DNA of 64,000 bases from Desulfosporosinus lacus DSM 15449 (lineage in GTDB: Bacteria; Bacillota; Desulfitobacteriia; Desulfitobacteriales; Desulfitobacteriaceae), in the NCBI RefSeq assembly GCF_900129935.1, contig NZ_FQXJ01000009.1:164586-228585 (forward strand). The letters are read 5' to 3'. The translations under genes were made by a program, and so were the position numbers. Each line of letters starts with the position of its first letter. The stretch's first letter is position 1. This document shows, in pieces, positions 9,146 through 18,397 of the stretch. Under the pieces are notes generated by a model that was given only the letters and a program-made list of their open reading frames with translations, was not told the origin of the DNA and did not search any database.

Positions 9146-9202
9146 AATTTCTCCTTAATCTAACAACATCTGGCCCTGAATATACTTTTAATCAAGAAAT
9201 AC

Positions 9203-10147
9203 TTAGACGATTTTTAAACAAAAATGGGGACAAACCCTTCCGCAATACCCACAAAGTACACAAGCCTTGGCATCAACTACCGATATATTTTCTTCAATAC
9301 TTAAAGCGCCCTGAGGGCAAGCTTCCAAACAAAGCCCACACCCCTGGCACCAATCTGCAATATATAGTTTCCGTTGCCTATGCTTTACCTTTTTCTGCAA
9401 CTCCTCCGGGACTTCTTTATCTGCCAACAAGAGAAGATTATAATCCACTTCTTCTTGGCTGGACATTCCCAGAGCCATGCTCTGCACACCTGAAACACCA
9501 CGGACAAAGGCTACGGCCTTTTCAGGATCGCTTGCTAAATGCCCACCCCCAAAAACCTTCATAGCATAAATCCCTATACCCAGGTCAGCTGCAAAAGAAA
9601 TAGCATCCAGCATCTCGCCTAAAGTGCCATCAATAATCCCCAGACCTTGGTAGTTTAAGATGGGATGAATCACATCAAGCCCGGGCAACAGGGCACCTGC
9701 CCTGACTCCGGCAACAGCATGGGTTGAAATGCCGATCCAGCGAACTATACCCTTTTCCTTTGCCCGCAGGAGTTCTTCCCACGCACCCAGATGTCCTTTC
9801 AAGGTTAAAGCACTTTCTTGCTCATGAAGCAAGAAAAAATCAAGGGTATCCCGCTTAAGAGCAGTACGCGCCTTCTCTATGCTTAGACGCATTTCTTCAG
9901 CAGTGACAGAGTAGGATTTACTGACGATTCGAGCGTCCTGATGTCCTTTTATGGCTTCAGCAATTTGTCCATAGTTGTCATATATTTCTGCAGTATCAAT
10001 CCAATTAACCCCTTGCTCAAGCGCATAGCGCAGAACAGAGATTCCTTCCGCTTCTGTTACACGGCCTTGCAACGGAGATATTGCCAGACTTCCAAAGCAA
10101 ACCTCTGAAACGTCTGCTCCCCACAAGCCAAGCTTAACTTGACGCAT
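9203..10147 (-). CDS. Aldo/keto reductase with C-terminal 2[4Fe-4S] ferredoxin domain
   Basis: A 314-residue protein with an aldo/keto reductase barrel (IDTAEIYDNYG with the catalytic Asp and Tyr; LLHEQ later) fused to a bacterial ferredoxin module. The cluster motifs are CQGCGLCLEACP and CVLCGYCGRVCP. AKR-ferredoxin fusions are common in anaerobes and probably couple NAD(P)H-linked reduction to ferredoxin; the substrate is unknown. Start ATG has AAAGGAG seven bases upstream. It lies between ireB and the SMR gene on the same strand but behind a terminator-like hairpin. Confidence 0.88.
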   Translation of the reverse strand: MRQVKLGLWGADVSEVCFGSLAISPLQGRVTEAEGISVLRYALEQGVNWIDTAEIYDNYGQIAEAIKGHQDARIVSKSYSVTAEEMRLSIEKARTALKRDTLDFFLLHEQESALTLKGHLGAWEELLRAKEKGIVRWIGISTHAVAGVRAGALLPGLDVIHPILNYQGLGIIDGTLGEMLDAISFAADLGIGIYAMKVFGGGHLASDPEKAVAFVRGVSGVQSMALGMSSQEEVDYNLLLLADKEVPEELQKKVKHRQRKLYIADWCQGCGLCLEACPQGALSIEENISVVDAKACVLCGYCGRVCPHFCLKIV

Positions 10148-10198
10148 TTTAAAACTCCTTTAGTGCCTGCACTCATTCGCACTGTACGCTCTAAAGTT

Positions 10199-10232
10199 GA
10201 AACCCTCACCGCATTTAGTGAGGGTTCAAAGT
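10199..10232 (-). terminator. Terminator-like hairpin after ireB
   Basis: GAACCCTCAC / GTGAGGGTTT inverted repeat with a TAAATGCG loop between ireB and the aldo/keto reductase gene. The following T tract is weak, so termination may be partial. Confidence 0.5.
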
Positions 10233-10240
10233 ACATTTCA

Positions 10241-10495
10241 CTATTTTTCTTGCAAATAGGTTCTAACCAGTTCTTCGATCAGCTCAAAGCGTTCAAGTTT
10301 ACGAATCATTGATCTCGCCTGATTGTGGCTGGTAATATATACAGGGTCGCCAGACATGAGATAACCCACCATTTGGTTGATCGGGTCATACCCTTTCTCC
10401 TGTAACGCGGCATACACCTTCTGCAATATATCGTGGGCTGAAATCGCTTCATCTCCCACAGCCTTAAACATCATGGTTTCTTCCATTCGATCCAT
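10241..10495 (-). CDS. ireB: IreB family regulatory phosphoprotein (DUF965)
   Basis: An 84-residue protein from ATG 10495 (AGGTGG upstream); the longer frame adds 14 lysine-rich residues and places the ribosome site inside the gene. It carries the family pattern [45 protein letters not shown]. In Enterococcus, IreB is a substrate of the PASTA kinase IreK and affects cephalosporin resistance. Its place between alaS and ruvX is the conserved one. The phosphorylated Thr of Enterococcus IreB corresponds to the N-terminal region, here ETMMF. Confidence 0.9.
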   Translation of the reverse strand: MDRMEETMMFKAVGDEAISAHDILQKVYAALQEKGYDPINQMVGYLMSGDPVYITSHNQARSMIRKLERFELIEELVRTYLQEK

Positions 10496-10575
10496 TTCCC
10501 TGTCCACCTTTCGCCTTTTCGTATACGGCTTTTTCAACTTAAATTAGATATTCTTACTCTCAGTATGATTCTCCT

Positions 10576-13203
10576 CTATTTTTTAAGAAATCCTCTGAGA
10601 AGATTGGGAACTCGATCTATAGCTTCACCCAATTTACTGGGATCTTTACCGCCGGCCTGTGCCATGTCTGGCTTACCGCCACCGCTGCCGCCGGTAATTT
10701 TGGCTACTTCCTTAATAATCTGTCCTGCATGAAGCCCACTTAAACCTTTTGGGTTAACAGTTGTAACAAAGTTAACCTTTCCTTCGCTTACAGCACCTAA
10801 GACGATAACTCCGGATTTCATCTTGTCTCGAATTAAATCTGCCATTTGACGAAGACTTTCCATATCCGGGGCCTGCACTTGGGCAGCTATGACCTGAATT
10901 CCATCGACCTCCTCAACCCTACTCAATAACCCTCCAACTTCATTCTTGGCAAGCTTTGCTTGGAGTTGTCCGATTTCACGTTCAAGGTCTTTTACCTGGG
11001 TCACCAGACCATTTACACGCTTCCCGACTTCTAAAGGTTGTGCTTTAAGGTTCTGGGCTACTTCCATTACCTGCTCATCAAGGGAACGGAAGTATGCCAG
11101 GGCTTCCAGACCGGCAACTGCCTCAATCCGACGCAAGCCGGCCCCTATTCCGCCTTCGCTAAGGATTTTCACAAGTCCGATTTCTCCAGTGCTCTTAACA
11201 TGGGTCCCACCGCACAATTCCTGACTGAACATCCCCATCCTTACAACCCTGACAGTTTCTCCATATTTCTCTCCAAAAAGTGCCGTAGCTCCGCTTTGTT
11301 TAGCTTCCTTTAAAGACATTTCTGTCGCCTTTACCGGCATATTCTTTAACACAGCTTCATTAATCAGCCCCTCGACTGCCCTTAACCCATCCGGTGTCAT
11401 TGGAGAAAAATGCGTGAAATCAAAGCGCAGGCGTTCTGGAGTCACTAATGACCCTGCTTGTTGAACATGGTCCCCCAAAACCGAGCGCAAAGCAGTCTGA
11501 AGAAGGTGGGTCGCGCTGTGATGACGAGTCGTAGCCAGACGGTCAAAATTATCAATTTCCACTTCTACGGATTCCCCGACATGTAATACCCCTGTTTTAA
11601 CCTCAGCCCGATGATAAAGGGTTCCTGTCACACCTTTTTTCACTTCAAGCACCCGGGCCTCGGCACGGGATGTTCGGATCACCCCTACATCAGACACCTG
11701 CCCTCCGCTTTCTGCATAGAAAGGAGTCTCTGACAGGAAGATCATAACCTCTTCCCCCTCACCGGCGTCCTGCATCTCTTTGCCATTGACAAACAGGCCT
11801 TCAATTCGAGTGGTTATAGAAACTTTGTCATAGCCGACAAAGGGTGTAGTTCCTAAGGATTTAGCCCTTGCCATAAGTTCCGGGCTTTCGACCACAGCAC
11901 GCATTTGCTGAGATTGTTCTTTCGCTCGGAGACGATGTTCCTCAGAAGCGGTCTGGAAGGTCAGCATATCTACGGACAGCCCTTGTTCTTCCAGCATTTC
12001 TTCGGTTAACTCTACAGGGAAACCGTAGGTTTCATACAAATAAAAGGCATCCGCTCCGGTTAACACGGTCTCCCCTTGTTTGATAAGCTCCTTGACCTTT
12101 TCTTGCAATAACTGAGTGCCCTGTTCTAACGTTGCTTGAAAGTTCTTCTCTTCTAAATTTAAGTGACTGAGAATGAAATTCTCGTTTTCTTTGAGCTCCG
12201 GATAGGCGTGGGCATAGTCCCTTTGTATAATTTGAAAGGCGGATTCCAAGAAGGGTTTGTCAATCCCTAAGAGTTTAGCAAACCGAACAGCACGGCGCAA
12301 GATACGACGAAGAACGTATCCTCTGCCTTCATTATTGGGCCGAATTCCATCGGACAACATAAATGAAACCGCTCGAACGTGGTCTGAAACCACTTTTAAA
12401 GCTAAGTCATTTTTAGCATTATCCTTATATTTGATTCCGGCTAAGGTTGCAACATGATCAATAATAGGACGGAATAGATCCGTGTCAAAATTGGTTTCCA
12501 CACCCTGCATCACAGAGGCGATCCGCTCCAGGCCCATCCCCGTATCAATATTTTGCTTTGGAAGCGGGGTCAATACCCCTGCTTCATCACGGTTATATTG
12601 CATAAAGACCAAATTCCATATTTCCAAGAACCGATCACAATCACACCCTATGGCACAACCTGGTTTACCACACCCTCTGGCTGCACCCAGGTCGACATAA
12701 ATCTCAGAACAAGGCCCGCAAGGACCTGTCGGACCAGCCGCCCAAAAGTTCTCCGGATCACCTACGATTCGCTCGGACTTAACCCCTGCTTTTTCCCATA
12801 TCTGTTTGGCATCCTGATCTTCGGGATATATGGTTACCCACAGTTTTTCAACCGGGATTTTCAAGACATTGGTGATATACTCCCAAGCCCAGGGAATTGC
12901 TTCCGTTTTAAAGTAATCTCCAAAGGAAAAGTTTCCCAACATTTCAAAATATGTATGATGACGGGCAGTTTTTCCTACTTCCTCGAGATCCGGAGTTCGA
13001 ACACACTTTTGAGCAGTGGTAGCCCGTGGAAAGGGAGGTTCAACCTGACGTTGGAAATATGGTTTAAAAGGAACCATGCCCGCCACTGTTAACAACAATG
13101 TCGGATCATCTTTGGGAATAAGCGAAGCACTAGGCAGAATTTTGTGCCCTTTAGCCTCAAAATACTTAAGAAACATGTCCCTTAATTCATTGCCTGAATA
13201 CAA
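10576..13203 (-). CDS. alaS: Alanyl-tRNA synthetase
   Basis: An 875-residue class II synthetase that charges tRNA-Ala. Start is TTG 13203, eight bases after AAAGGGG, giving MYSGNELRDMFLKYF. The catalytic domain shows TTAQKCVRTPDLEEVG and WNLVFMQYNR; a Cys-rich insertion (RGCGKPGCAIGCDC) follows GPCGPCSEIY. The editing domain has HHSATHLLQTAL and the zinc site ELCGGTHV. The C-Ala domain ends with the Gly-rich KITGGSGGGKPDMAQAGG. All core motifs are intact. Its own promoter and T-box-like attenuator lie upstream. Confidence 0.96.
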   Translation of the reverse strand: MYSGNELRDMFLKYFEAKGHKILPSASLIPKDDPTLLLTVAGMVPFKPYFQRQVEPPFPRATTAQKCVRTPDLEEVGKTARHHTYFEMLGNFSFGDYFKTEAIPWAWEYITNVLKIPVEKLWVTIYPEDQDAKQIWEKAGVKSERIVGDPENFWAAGPTGPCGPCSEIYVDLGAARGCGKPGCAIGCDCDRFLEIWNLVFMQYNRDEAGVLTPLPKQNIDTGMGLERIASVMQGVETNFDTDLFRPIIDHVATLAGIKYKDNAKNDLALKVVSDHVRAVSFMLSDGIRPNNEGRGYVLRRILRRAVRFAKLLGIDKPFLESAFQIIQRDYAHAYPELKENENFILSHLNLEEKNFQATLEQGTQLLQEKVKELIKQGETVLTGADAFYLYETYGFPVELTEEMLEEQGLSVDMLTFQTASEEHRLRAKEQSQQMRAVVESPELMARAKSLGTTPFVGYDKVSITTRIEGLFVNGKEMQDAGEGEEVMIFLSETPFYAESGGQVSDVGVIRTSRAEARVLEVKKGVTGTLYHRAEVKTGVLHVGESVEVEIDNFDRLATTRHHSATHLLQTALRSVLGDHVQQAGSLVTPERLRFDFTHFSPMTPDGLRAVEGLINEAVLKNMPVKATEMSLKEAKQSGATALFGEKYGETVRVVRMGMFSQELCGGTHVKSTGEIGLVKILSEGGIGAGLRRIEAVAGLEALAYFRSLDEQVMEVAQNLKAQPLEVGKRVNGLVTQVKDLEREIGQLQAKLAKNEVGGLLSRVEEVDGIQVIAAQVQAPDMESLRQMADLIRDKMKSGVIVLGAVSEGKVNFVTTVNPKGLSGLHAGQIIKEVAKITGGSGGGKPDMAQAGGKDPSKLGEAIDRVPNLLRGFLKK

Positions 13204-13387
13204 TATGAACACCCCTTTAAATTCAATCAAGAAATAACAGTCAAATTATCCCTTCCGACTGGTATAAAAAAATAATCTCTCCCTTTGTCAATCAGGGACG
13301 AGATTTTTTCGGGATCACCCTGTATCTTACCGGGCTTGAGCGGTACTTTCTGACTTAATTATGATAGTAATATAAAATTTCCATTGT
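13204..13387 (-). promoter_or_regulatory. alaS leader with T-box-like antiterminator/terminator, lacking stem I
   Basis: On the minus strand, AGGGTGATCCCG (13310-13321) resembles the T-box AGGGTGGNACCGCG and can pair through CAGGG with CCCTG about 25 nt later. The same CCCT is also used by a terminator, AATCTCGTCCCT / AGGGAGAGATT plus seven T residues (13266-13305). A short hairpin (TACCG / CGGTA) precedes it, in the place of stem III. There is no room for, and no sign of, a stem I with specifier loop. It is an attenuator by structure; whether tRNA-Ala controls it is uncertain. Confidence 0.6.
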
Positions 13388-13393
13388 TTATAA

Positions 13394-13423
13394 AGTATAT
13401 ACAGGGAATGTCTTATTTGTCAA
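13394..13423 (-). promoter_or_regulatory. Sigma-A promoter for alaS
   Basis: Minus strand TTGACA, an 18-base spacer, then TATACT. It lies in the gap between the AI-2E permease stop and the alaS leader, so alaS is separately transcribed. Confidence 0.7.
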
Positions 13424-13428
13424 CTAGA

Positions 13429-14460
13429 TTAGACTTTCGTAGACACCAGCCTGAAATAAATATGTTTAAACAGTACTCGAATGACCGCAGCTAAAGGGAC
13501 GGCCAAGAACATACCCCAAAACCCTGCAATTTCTCCACAAGCTAAGAGGGCAAAAACAACCCAAAGAGGATGAAGTCCGACACTCTCGCCCATAAGCTTA
13601 GGAGATATTATATTCCCTTCAAGCTGTTGCACAAAGAAAATAACCAAGGTAACCTTTAAGGCCATCACCGGAGAATGCGTTAAAGCTAATAGTATCGCTG
13701 GAACTGCCCCAATTGCAGGCCCGAAATAGGGAATAAGGTCAAAAATTCCGCAAATAAGGCCAATCAACAGAGCATAATCCATGCCAACAAGTTTTACCCC
13801 TATACCGATCATTATCCCTACGATCACTGCTACGAATAAATCTCCTCGCACAAATTGCCTTACGACATGATTAATGTCTTGCCACAACCGTCGCCATTCC
13901 ATCCTCCAGCGTTGAGGGATAATCCGAAAAAATCCTTCCCCTAAGCCTTTCCAGTCTGCCAGAATGTAAATGGCAATAACCGGCGACAACATGTAAAGAG
14001 TCACTGAAGACAGTGCCTTTGGCAAGTTATCTAGAAATTGGTTAAGCCGATCAGCAATCATTGTTTCCCCTTGAATTAAATGTTCATCTAAGACAATCGC
14101 AACTCGATTAGGTAACCCTGTTGCCTTAAACTGATTCCGAAACTCTTCGATCATATCCGTAATCGACTGAATCGTCTGAGGCAAAATAACCAACAATTTA
14201 CTTAGTTCATTATAGATTATTGGGATAATAAGAAAAATTGCAGTAGCACAAAAGGCAATAATTAAGAAGAAAACAATCGCAATAGCTCTATTTCTGCTAA
14301 TTTTATACCGTTCCAGCACAACAACCAGAGGGTTTAACAAGTACGCCAGCACAAAAGCAAGGAAAAACGGACCTAATATTGCCCTCACCCTGAAAAGAAT
14401 TAGTATACCCAACAGCAAACACGTTCCCGTAAAAATCCATTTCCAATTTTTAAATTTCAT
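13429..14460 (-). CDS. AI-2E family (PerM/YdgG) transporter
   Basis: A 343-residue polytopic membrane protein from ATG 14460; the longer frame adds 25 polar residues. It has two N-terminal helices, a soluble loop at about 70-140, and a C-terminal bundle with the family block LIGLICGIFDLIPYFGPAIGAVPAILLAL followed by QQLEGNIISPKLMG. Members include AI-2 exporters and Na+/H+ antiporters, so the substrate cannot be set from sequence. Genes of this family often precede alaS in Clostridia. Confidence 0.88.
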   Translation of the reverse strand: MKFKNWKWIFTGTCLLLGILILFRVRAILGPFFLAFVLAYLLNPLVVVLERYKISRNRAIAIVFFLIIAFCATAIFLIIPIIYNELSKLLVILPQTIQSITDMIEEFRNQFKATGLPNRVAIVLDEHLIQGETMIADRLNQFLDNLPKALSSVTLYMLSPVIAIYILADWKGLGEGFFRIIPQRWRMEWRRLWQDINHVVRQFVRGDLFVAVIVGIMIGIGVKLVGMDYALLIGLICGIFDLIPYFGPAIGAVPAILLALTHSPVMALKVTLVIFFVQQLEGNIISPKLMGESVGLHPLWVVFALLACGEIAGFWGMFLAVPLAAVIRVLFKHIYFRLVSTKV

Positions 14461-14564
14461 AAACCGTGAGAGTACACTTCCTTTCGAGGATCTCGGACAG
14501 AATGAACTTATGTATTTCCCTGAACAACGAAGCACGCTCTTAAAAAGGGTCTAAAGACAAACTA

Positions 14565-14592
14565 AAAAGCGCGCGATGCGCGCTTTTTTAAT
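14565..14592 (-). terminator. Terminator after the PRC-barrel/zinc-ribbon pair
   Basis: GC-rich palindrome AAAAGCGCGC / GCGCGCTTTT with T or A runs on both sides, suited to act in both directions. It lies between the zinc-ribbon gene and the AI-2E permease. Confidence 0.8.
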
Positions 14593-14761
14593 CCAGCATT
14601 AGTGAAATACTTTCATATTCTTGATAAACAGGTGCCTACCCTTTTTGAAGGATTCATACTGCGTCGCATCAACACTTTTCTATTCTTCGTGGAATAATGA
14701 ATACAGATTTATAATGAATACCACATTTATTTTGAACCTAATATTCATCGTTCCTTTTTCA

Positions 14762-14965
14762 CTAAATCGGAATTACTTCATCTGCACAAGAAACACTGGG
14801 ATTGAGGCTTGGATCATCCCAAGCCACCAAAGAGCCGTCTTCGGCCAAATCGTAAATTACTACTTTATCAGTTTGAGTCGCAAATTCTACACAACAATCC
14901 CAACAGTAAAACTGCTCGACTCCAACTTTACCAATGGCTCTTCCACCGCAAACCGGACAATTCAT
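14762..14965 (-). CDS. Small zinc-ribbon protein
   Basis: A 67-residue protein with CPVCGG at residues 3-8 and CWDCC at about 21-25, which together form a plausible zinc ribbon. The rest (TDKVVIYDLAEDGSLVAWDD) is acidic. It overlaps the end of the PRC-barrel gene by 4 nt (ATGA), so the two are translationally coupled and probably act together. No named function is known. Confidence 0.65.
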   Translation of the reverse strand: MNCPVCGGRAIGKVGVEQFYCWDCCVEFATQTDKVVIYDLAEDGSLVAWDDPSLNPSVSCADEVIPI

Positions 14966-15456
14966 GATCGCATTCCCCCTTCATTTCCTTGATCCAAGGG
15001 GGATACTTGGTTATCAACGATTAAGATATCTTTCCCATCAATCATGACATGCGGCTTTAGAATCGTCCCCCGACCGTGAAGAAGGTCAGCGAAGAGCCCG
15101 TCAGATACCTCAAACCCTACCATTTTTTCTATGGTGTCATCGAGGAAAACATCTTCAATCGTGCCTCTAGCGTCTCCACCTTGAGTATAGACTACATTAC
15201 CTACTTTGTCAGACCATCTTGTCCCCTTAAGTTCTTCTACTGTCTTTTCATTAACAGTCAGGGCATCTTTACCAACCGTTGCAATGGCCTTCCGAGGAAT
15301 ACCTTTAGCTGAGTGGAAGAAATGTCCGCCTTCAAGAAGAACTCCGACAACCTCATCTTTTTCATTGTCAAGCACCAGATCATGTACCCAACCAATTGAA
15401 TTTCCACTTTTTAAATCCAAGACCGGCAATCCTACAATCTCACGTGAGCGTCTCAT
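14962..15456 (-). CDS. PRC-barrel domain protein (tandem)
   Basis: A 164-residue protein with two PRC-barrel-like halves: REIVGLPVLDLKSGNSIGWVHDLVLD at the start and VVYTQGGDARGTIEDVFLDD at about residue 90. The start is ATG 15456; the GTG 12 nt upstream overlaps GGAGG. PRC-barrels occur in RimM, photosynthetic reaction centres and sporulation proteins such as YlmC, and often mediate binding. It is coupled to the zinc-ribbon gene. The exact role is unknown. Confidence 0.8.
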   Translation of the reverse strand: MRRSREIVGLPVLDLKSGNSIGWVHDLVLDNEKDEVVGVLLEGGHFFHSAKGIPRKAIATVGKDALTVNEKTVEELKGTRWSDKVGNVVYTQGGDARGTIEDVFLDDTIEKMVGFEVSDGLFADLLHGRGTILKPHVMIDGKDILIVDNQVSPLDQGNEGGMRS

Positions 15457-15526
15457 TTGTTCTTCCACCTCCGCTAAAAAAATTTCTATCTATACTCTGC
15501 CCGCCCAAACCAAACTTTATGCATGC

Positions 15527-15632
15527 GAAGACCAGGGATGGTCGAGTGTCCCTGTAGCCATGGAAGGCGGAAAGGGACCGCCGGCCATGGATGGCCAAGT
15601 GTCCCTGTAGCCATGGACGGCGAGAAGGGACC
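15527..15632 (-). repeat. 53-bp repeat, two tandem units (family A, locus 1)
   Basis: Two 53-bp units lie head to tail (15580-15632 and 15527-15579), read on the minus strand as GGTCCCTTCTCGCC...GGCTACAGGGACACT...GGCCATCCATGGCC. The same unit occurs as a tandem pair at 60163-60268. The unit contains nested inverted repeats (GGCCATCCATGGCC; GTCCCT/AGGGAC). The block begins 9 nt past the mnmA stop and makes a false ORF in the area. Confidence 0.85.
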
Positions 15633-15641
15633 GCCGAAAAC

Positions 15642-16763
15642 TTACTTCGACCCGCGATCTCGGCCGCGAGGATCAGAAATAATCTTCCCCCCGCCAACCA
15701 CTAAATTTCCTTGGTAAAAGACGACTGCCTGTCCTGGAGTCACTGCCCGCTGTGGTTCATCAAAGCGTACCATCACACCATAACCAGACCCTATTTCGCC
15801 AGGGAAAATTGTCGCTGGAGCTCCAGTGGAATTGTAACGAATTTTGGCCTTAACTTTTAATGGTTCAGTTAAATCGGGTATCGATATCCAGTTGAGATCG
15901 ATTGCCCAAAGCGTATCCGTATACACATCCCGATCTTCGCCCAAAACAACTTCATTGCGCTCAGGATTCAGCCCTACCACAAACATTGGTTTACCGAAGG
16001 TGACTCCCAGGCCTTTCCGCTGCCCAATCGTGAAGTTAATAATCCCCTCATGCCGGCCCAATTTCTTTCCGGCAAGATCTACAAAATCACCCTGCTTAAT
16101 CGGGACCTCTAATCGCTGCCTTACAAAGGTCGCGTAATCATCATCTGGCACAAAACAAATCTCTTGGCTTTCGGGCTTATCTCCAACCCCTAGGCCCCGC
16201 TCTCTAGCCATTTCCCGCACATGCTCTTTTTGATATTCTGCCAAAGGAAAAAGCGTATGTTCCAGCTGTTCCTGAGTTAGCATGTACAGTGCATATGTCT
16301 GATCTTTGCGCGCATCTGCACTATTACTTAAAAGAAATCGTTCACTGTTCGGATCTCGTAACACTTGTGCATAATGGCCGGTTGCTATAAACTCCGCTCC
16401 TAATCCACGGGCCTTGCGGAGCATCTCCCCGAATTTTACATGTTTGTTACATGCCAAACATGGGTTGGGAGTTTCACCATACAGATAAGACTGGGTGAAA
16501 TAATCTACCACAGTCTCCTTAAAATACGAACGAAAGTTCATGACGTAATGGGGAATTCCCAAGATAAAGGCAACTCTCCTGGCATCATCAATAGCCGAGT
16601 TCGAGCAACAACCTCCCTCGACTTCCGGACCCGTTGCTTCCCATATCTGCATAGTGACCCCAATCACGTCATATCCTTCTTCTTTGAGCAAAGCGGCGGC
16701 CATGGAGCTATCCACGCCGCCGCTCATACCCACAACTACTTTAGGTTTTGTAGTTTGAGTCAT
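15642..16763 (-). CDS. mnmA: tRNA-specific 2-thiouridylase MnmA
   Basis: A 373-residue enzyme that thiolates U34 of tRNA-Lys, -Glu and -Gln. The PP-loop GMSGGVDSS is at residues 12-20. The catalytic cysteines are in NPCLACNKHVKF and EICFVPDDDY. The tRNA-binding block INFTIGQRKGLGV and the C-terminal barrel are present. It follows iscU and iscS, which supply the persulfide sulfur, in the usual iscR-iscS-iscU-mnmA order. The extreme C-terminus (DPRGRDRGSK) is atypical and adjoins the 53-bp repeats. Confidence 0.95.
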   Translation of the reverse strand: MTQTTKPKVVVGMSGGVDSSMAAALLKEEGYDVIGVTMQIWEATGPEVEGGCCSNSAIDDARRVAFILGIPHYVMNFRSYFKETVVDYFTQSYLYGETPNPCLACNKHVKFGEMLRKARGLGAEFIATGHYAQVLRDPNSERFLLSNSADARKDQTYALYMLTQEQLEHTLFPLAEYQKEHVREMARERGLGVGDKPESQEICFVPDDDYATFVRQRLEVPIKQGDFVDLAGKKLGRHEGIINFTIGQRKGLGVTFGKPMFVVGLNPERNEVVLGEDRDVYTDTLWAIDLNWISIPDLTEPLKVKAKIRYNSTGAPATIFPGEIGSGYGVMVRFDEPQRAVTPGQAVVFYQGNLVVGGGKIISDPRGRDRGSK

Positions 16764-16770
16764 TCTTCAT

Positions 16771-17148
16771 CTATTCCTTTTTTTGCTGTTTATCGCGATA
16801 GTCCCCAATGGCCTTATGAAGTGCATCTGCGGCCAGATTAGAACAATGCATTTTAGTTTCAGGAAGGCCTCCTAAGGCCTCAGCTACTGCCGCATTGGAG
16901 ATTACCATAGCTTCGTCAATCGTTTTTCCCTTGACCATTTCCGTAACCATACTGCTGGTTGCGACTGCAGCTCCGCAGCCAAAGGTTTTAAATTTTACGT
17001 CTTTGATAATGTCTCCTTCGATATCTAAATATATACGCATAATGTCGCCGCACTTAGCGTTTCCTACTTCACCGACACCATCTGGATTTTCCATTTCACC
17101 AACGTTGCGTGGATTTGTAAAATGATCCATTACTTTTTCTGTATACAT
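16771..17148 (-). CDS. iscU: Fe-S cluster assembly scaffold IscU/NifU N-terminal type
   Basis: A 125-residue scaffold on which [2Fe-2S] and [4Fe-4S] clusters are built. The three ligand cysteines are in NAKCGD, FGCGAAVA and MHCSNLA, with the conserved Asp after the first. It starts with YTEKVMDHFTNPRNVG, typical of the Clostridial NifU-like form. It is 17 nt downstream of iscS and just upstream of mnmA, forming one operon controlled by the Rrf2 regulator. Confidence 0.93.
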   Translation of the reverse strand: MYTEKVMDHFTNPRNVGEMENPDGVGEVGNAKCGDIMRIYLDIEGDIIKDVKFKTFGCGAAVATSSMVTEMVKGKTIDEAMVISNAAVAEALGGLPETKMHCSNLAADALHKAIGDYRDKQQKKE

Positions 17149-17165
17149 TTCTTCCTCACTCCTTA

Positions 17166-18350
17166 TTATGCTTTTTTCGAATGAATAACCTGATCGTACA
17201 GTGGAGACATCATTCGCAAACGCTCCACGATTTTCGGTAATTGTTCAAGGACATAATCTATGTCTTCTTCTGTATTCTGACGACCCAGAGAGAAGCGCAA
17301 CGAACCATGGGCAATTTCATGAATCAATCCCATACCCAGTAAAACATGGGAAGGATCCAGAGACCCCGAGGTACATGCCGATCCGCTTGAGGCAGCAATT
17401 CCCAACATATCTAGAGAGAGTAATAAAGACTCCCCTTCAACATAACGGATACTGACGTTAACGTTATTAGGTAAACGCTTTTCTCCTACCGGTCCATTTA
17501 CTTTCACATATTCTATACGTTCTACGATACCATTCATCAGTTTGTCCCGCAGTTTAATTTGTTTCTCCGCATCGTCCGCCATCCGTTGCCCAGCCAACTC
17601 GCAGGCCTTACCAAACCCAATGATTCCAGGCATATTCTCTGTTCCAGAGCGGCGCTTTCTTTCTTGCCCTCCGCCATGAATTAAAGGCACAATTCGTACC
17701 CCTTTGCGAACATAGAGTGCTCCTACCCCTTTAGGGCCATAAATCTTATGACCTGAAACAGTCAGCAAGTCGACATTCATTTCTTCAACATTAATAGGGA
17801 TTTTTCCCAGAGACTGAACTGCATCAACATGAAAGACAATACCATGTTCCTTAGCCAGTTTACCGATTTCTGCAATTGGTTGAATCGATCCCACTTCATT
17901 ATTGGCATGCATTACCGTAATCAAAATTGTATCCGGTCGAATAGCCTTCCGTACTTCATCAACTGAAATAATTCCCTCTTCGTCTACCGGTATAACTGTC
18001 AGGTCAAATCCATTCTTTTCCAGGTACTCACAAGTTTCAAGAACAGCATGGTGTTCAATACAAGAGGTAATAATATGCTTACCTTTTTTACGAAGCGCTT
18101 CAGCTGTCCCAAGAATCGCCAGGTTGTCCGCTTCTGTTCCTCCGCTGGTAAATGTGATCTCCCTAGAAGCAGCACCGATCAACTCGGCCACCTGATTTCG
18201 AGCTTGCTCAAGGGCTTGTTTAGTCTCTCTGCCAAAGCCGTGAACACTTGACGGGTTACCATACTTTTCAGTGTAATATGTCATCATGATAGCAGCTACT
18301 TCTGGATCAACCGGGGTTGTTGCACTATGGTCTAAATAAACTCGCCTCAT
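17166..18350 (-). CDS. iscS: Cysteine desulfurase IscS/NifS
   Basis: A 394-residue PLP enzyme that takes sulfur from cysteine for Fe-S clusters and tRNA thiolation. The PLP lysine is in SGHKIYGPKG and the catalytic cysteine in SSGSACTSGS. It begins RRVYLDHSATTPV. The ATG at 18350 is preferred because AAGGGAG lies eight bases before it and abuts the upstream GTG. It is the second gene of iscR-iscS-iscU-mnmA. Confidence 0.95.
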   Translation of the reverse strand: MRRVYLDHSATTPVDPEVAAIMMTYYTEKYGNPSSVHGFGRETKQALEQARNQVAELIGAASREITFTSGGTEADNLAILGTAEALRKKGKHIITSCIEHHAVLETCEYLEKNGFDLTVIPVDEEGIISVDEVRKAIRPDTILITVMHANNEVGSIQPIAEIGKLAKEHGIVFHVDAVQSLGKIPINVEEMNVDLLTVSGHKIYGPKGVGALYVRKGVRIVPLIHGGGQERKRRSGTENMPGIIGFGKACELAGQRMADDAEKQIKLRDKLMNGIVERIEYVKVNGPVGEKRLPNNVNVSIRYVEGESLLLSLDMLGIAASSGSACTSGSLDPSHVLLGMGLIHEIAHGSLRFSLGRQNTEEDIDYVLEQLPKIVERLRMMSPLYDQVIHSKKA

Positions 18351-18397
18351 GGGGCTCACTCCCTTATATCATAAACTTTGAAGCAAAAAAATAAAGG

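Noticed and set aside
15440..15717. ORFs on both strands across the 53-bp repeats next to mnmA
   Set aside because: They cover tandem repeats and overlap mnmA and the PRC-barrel start, with no start signal.
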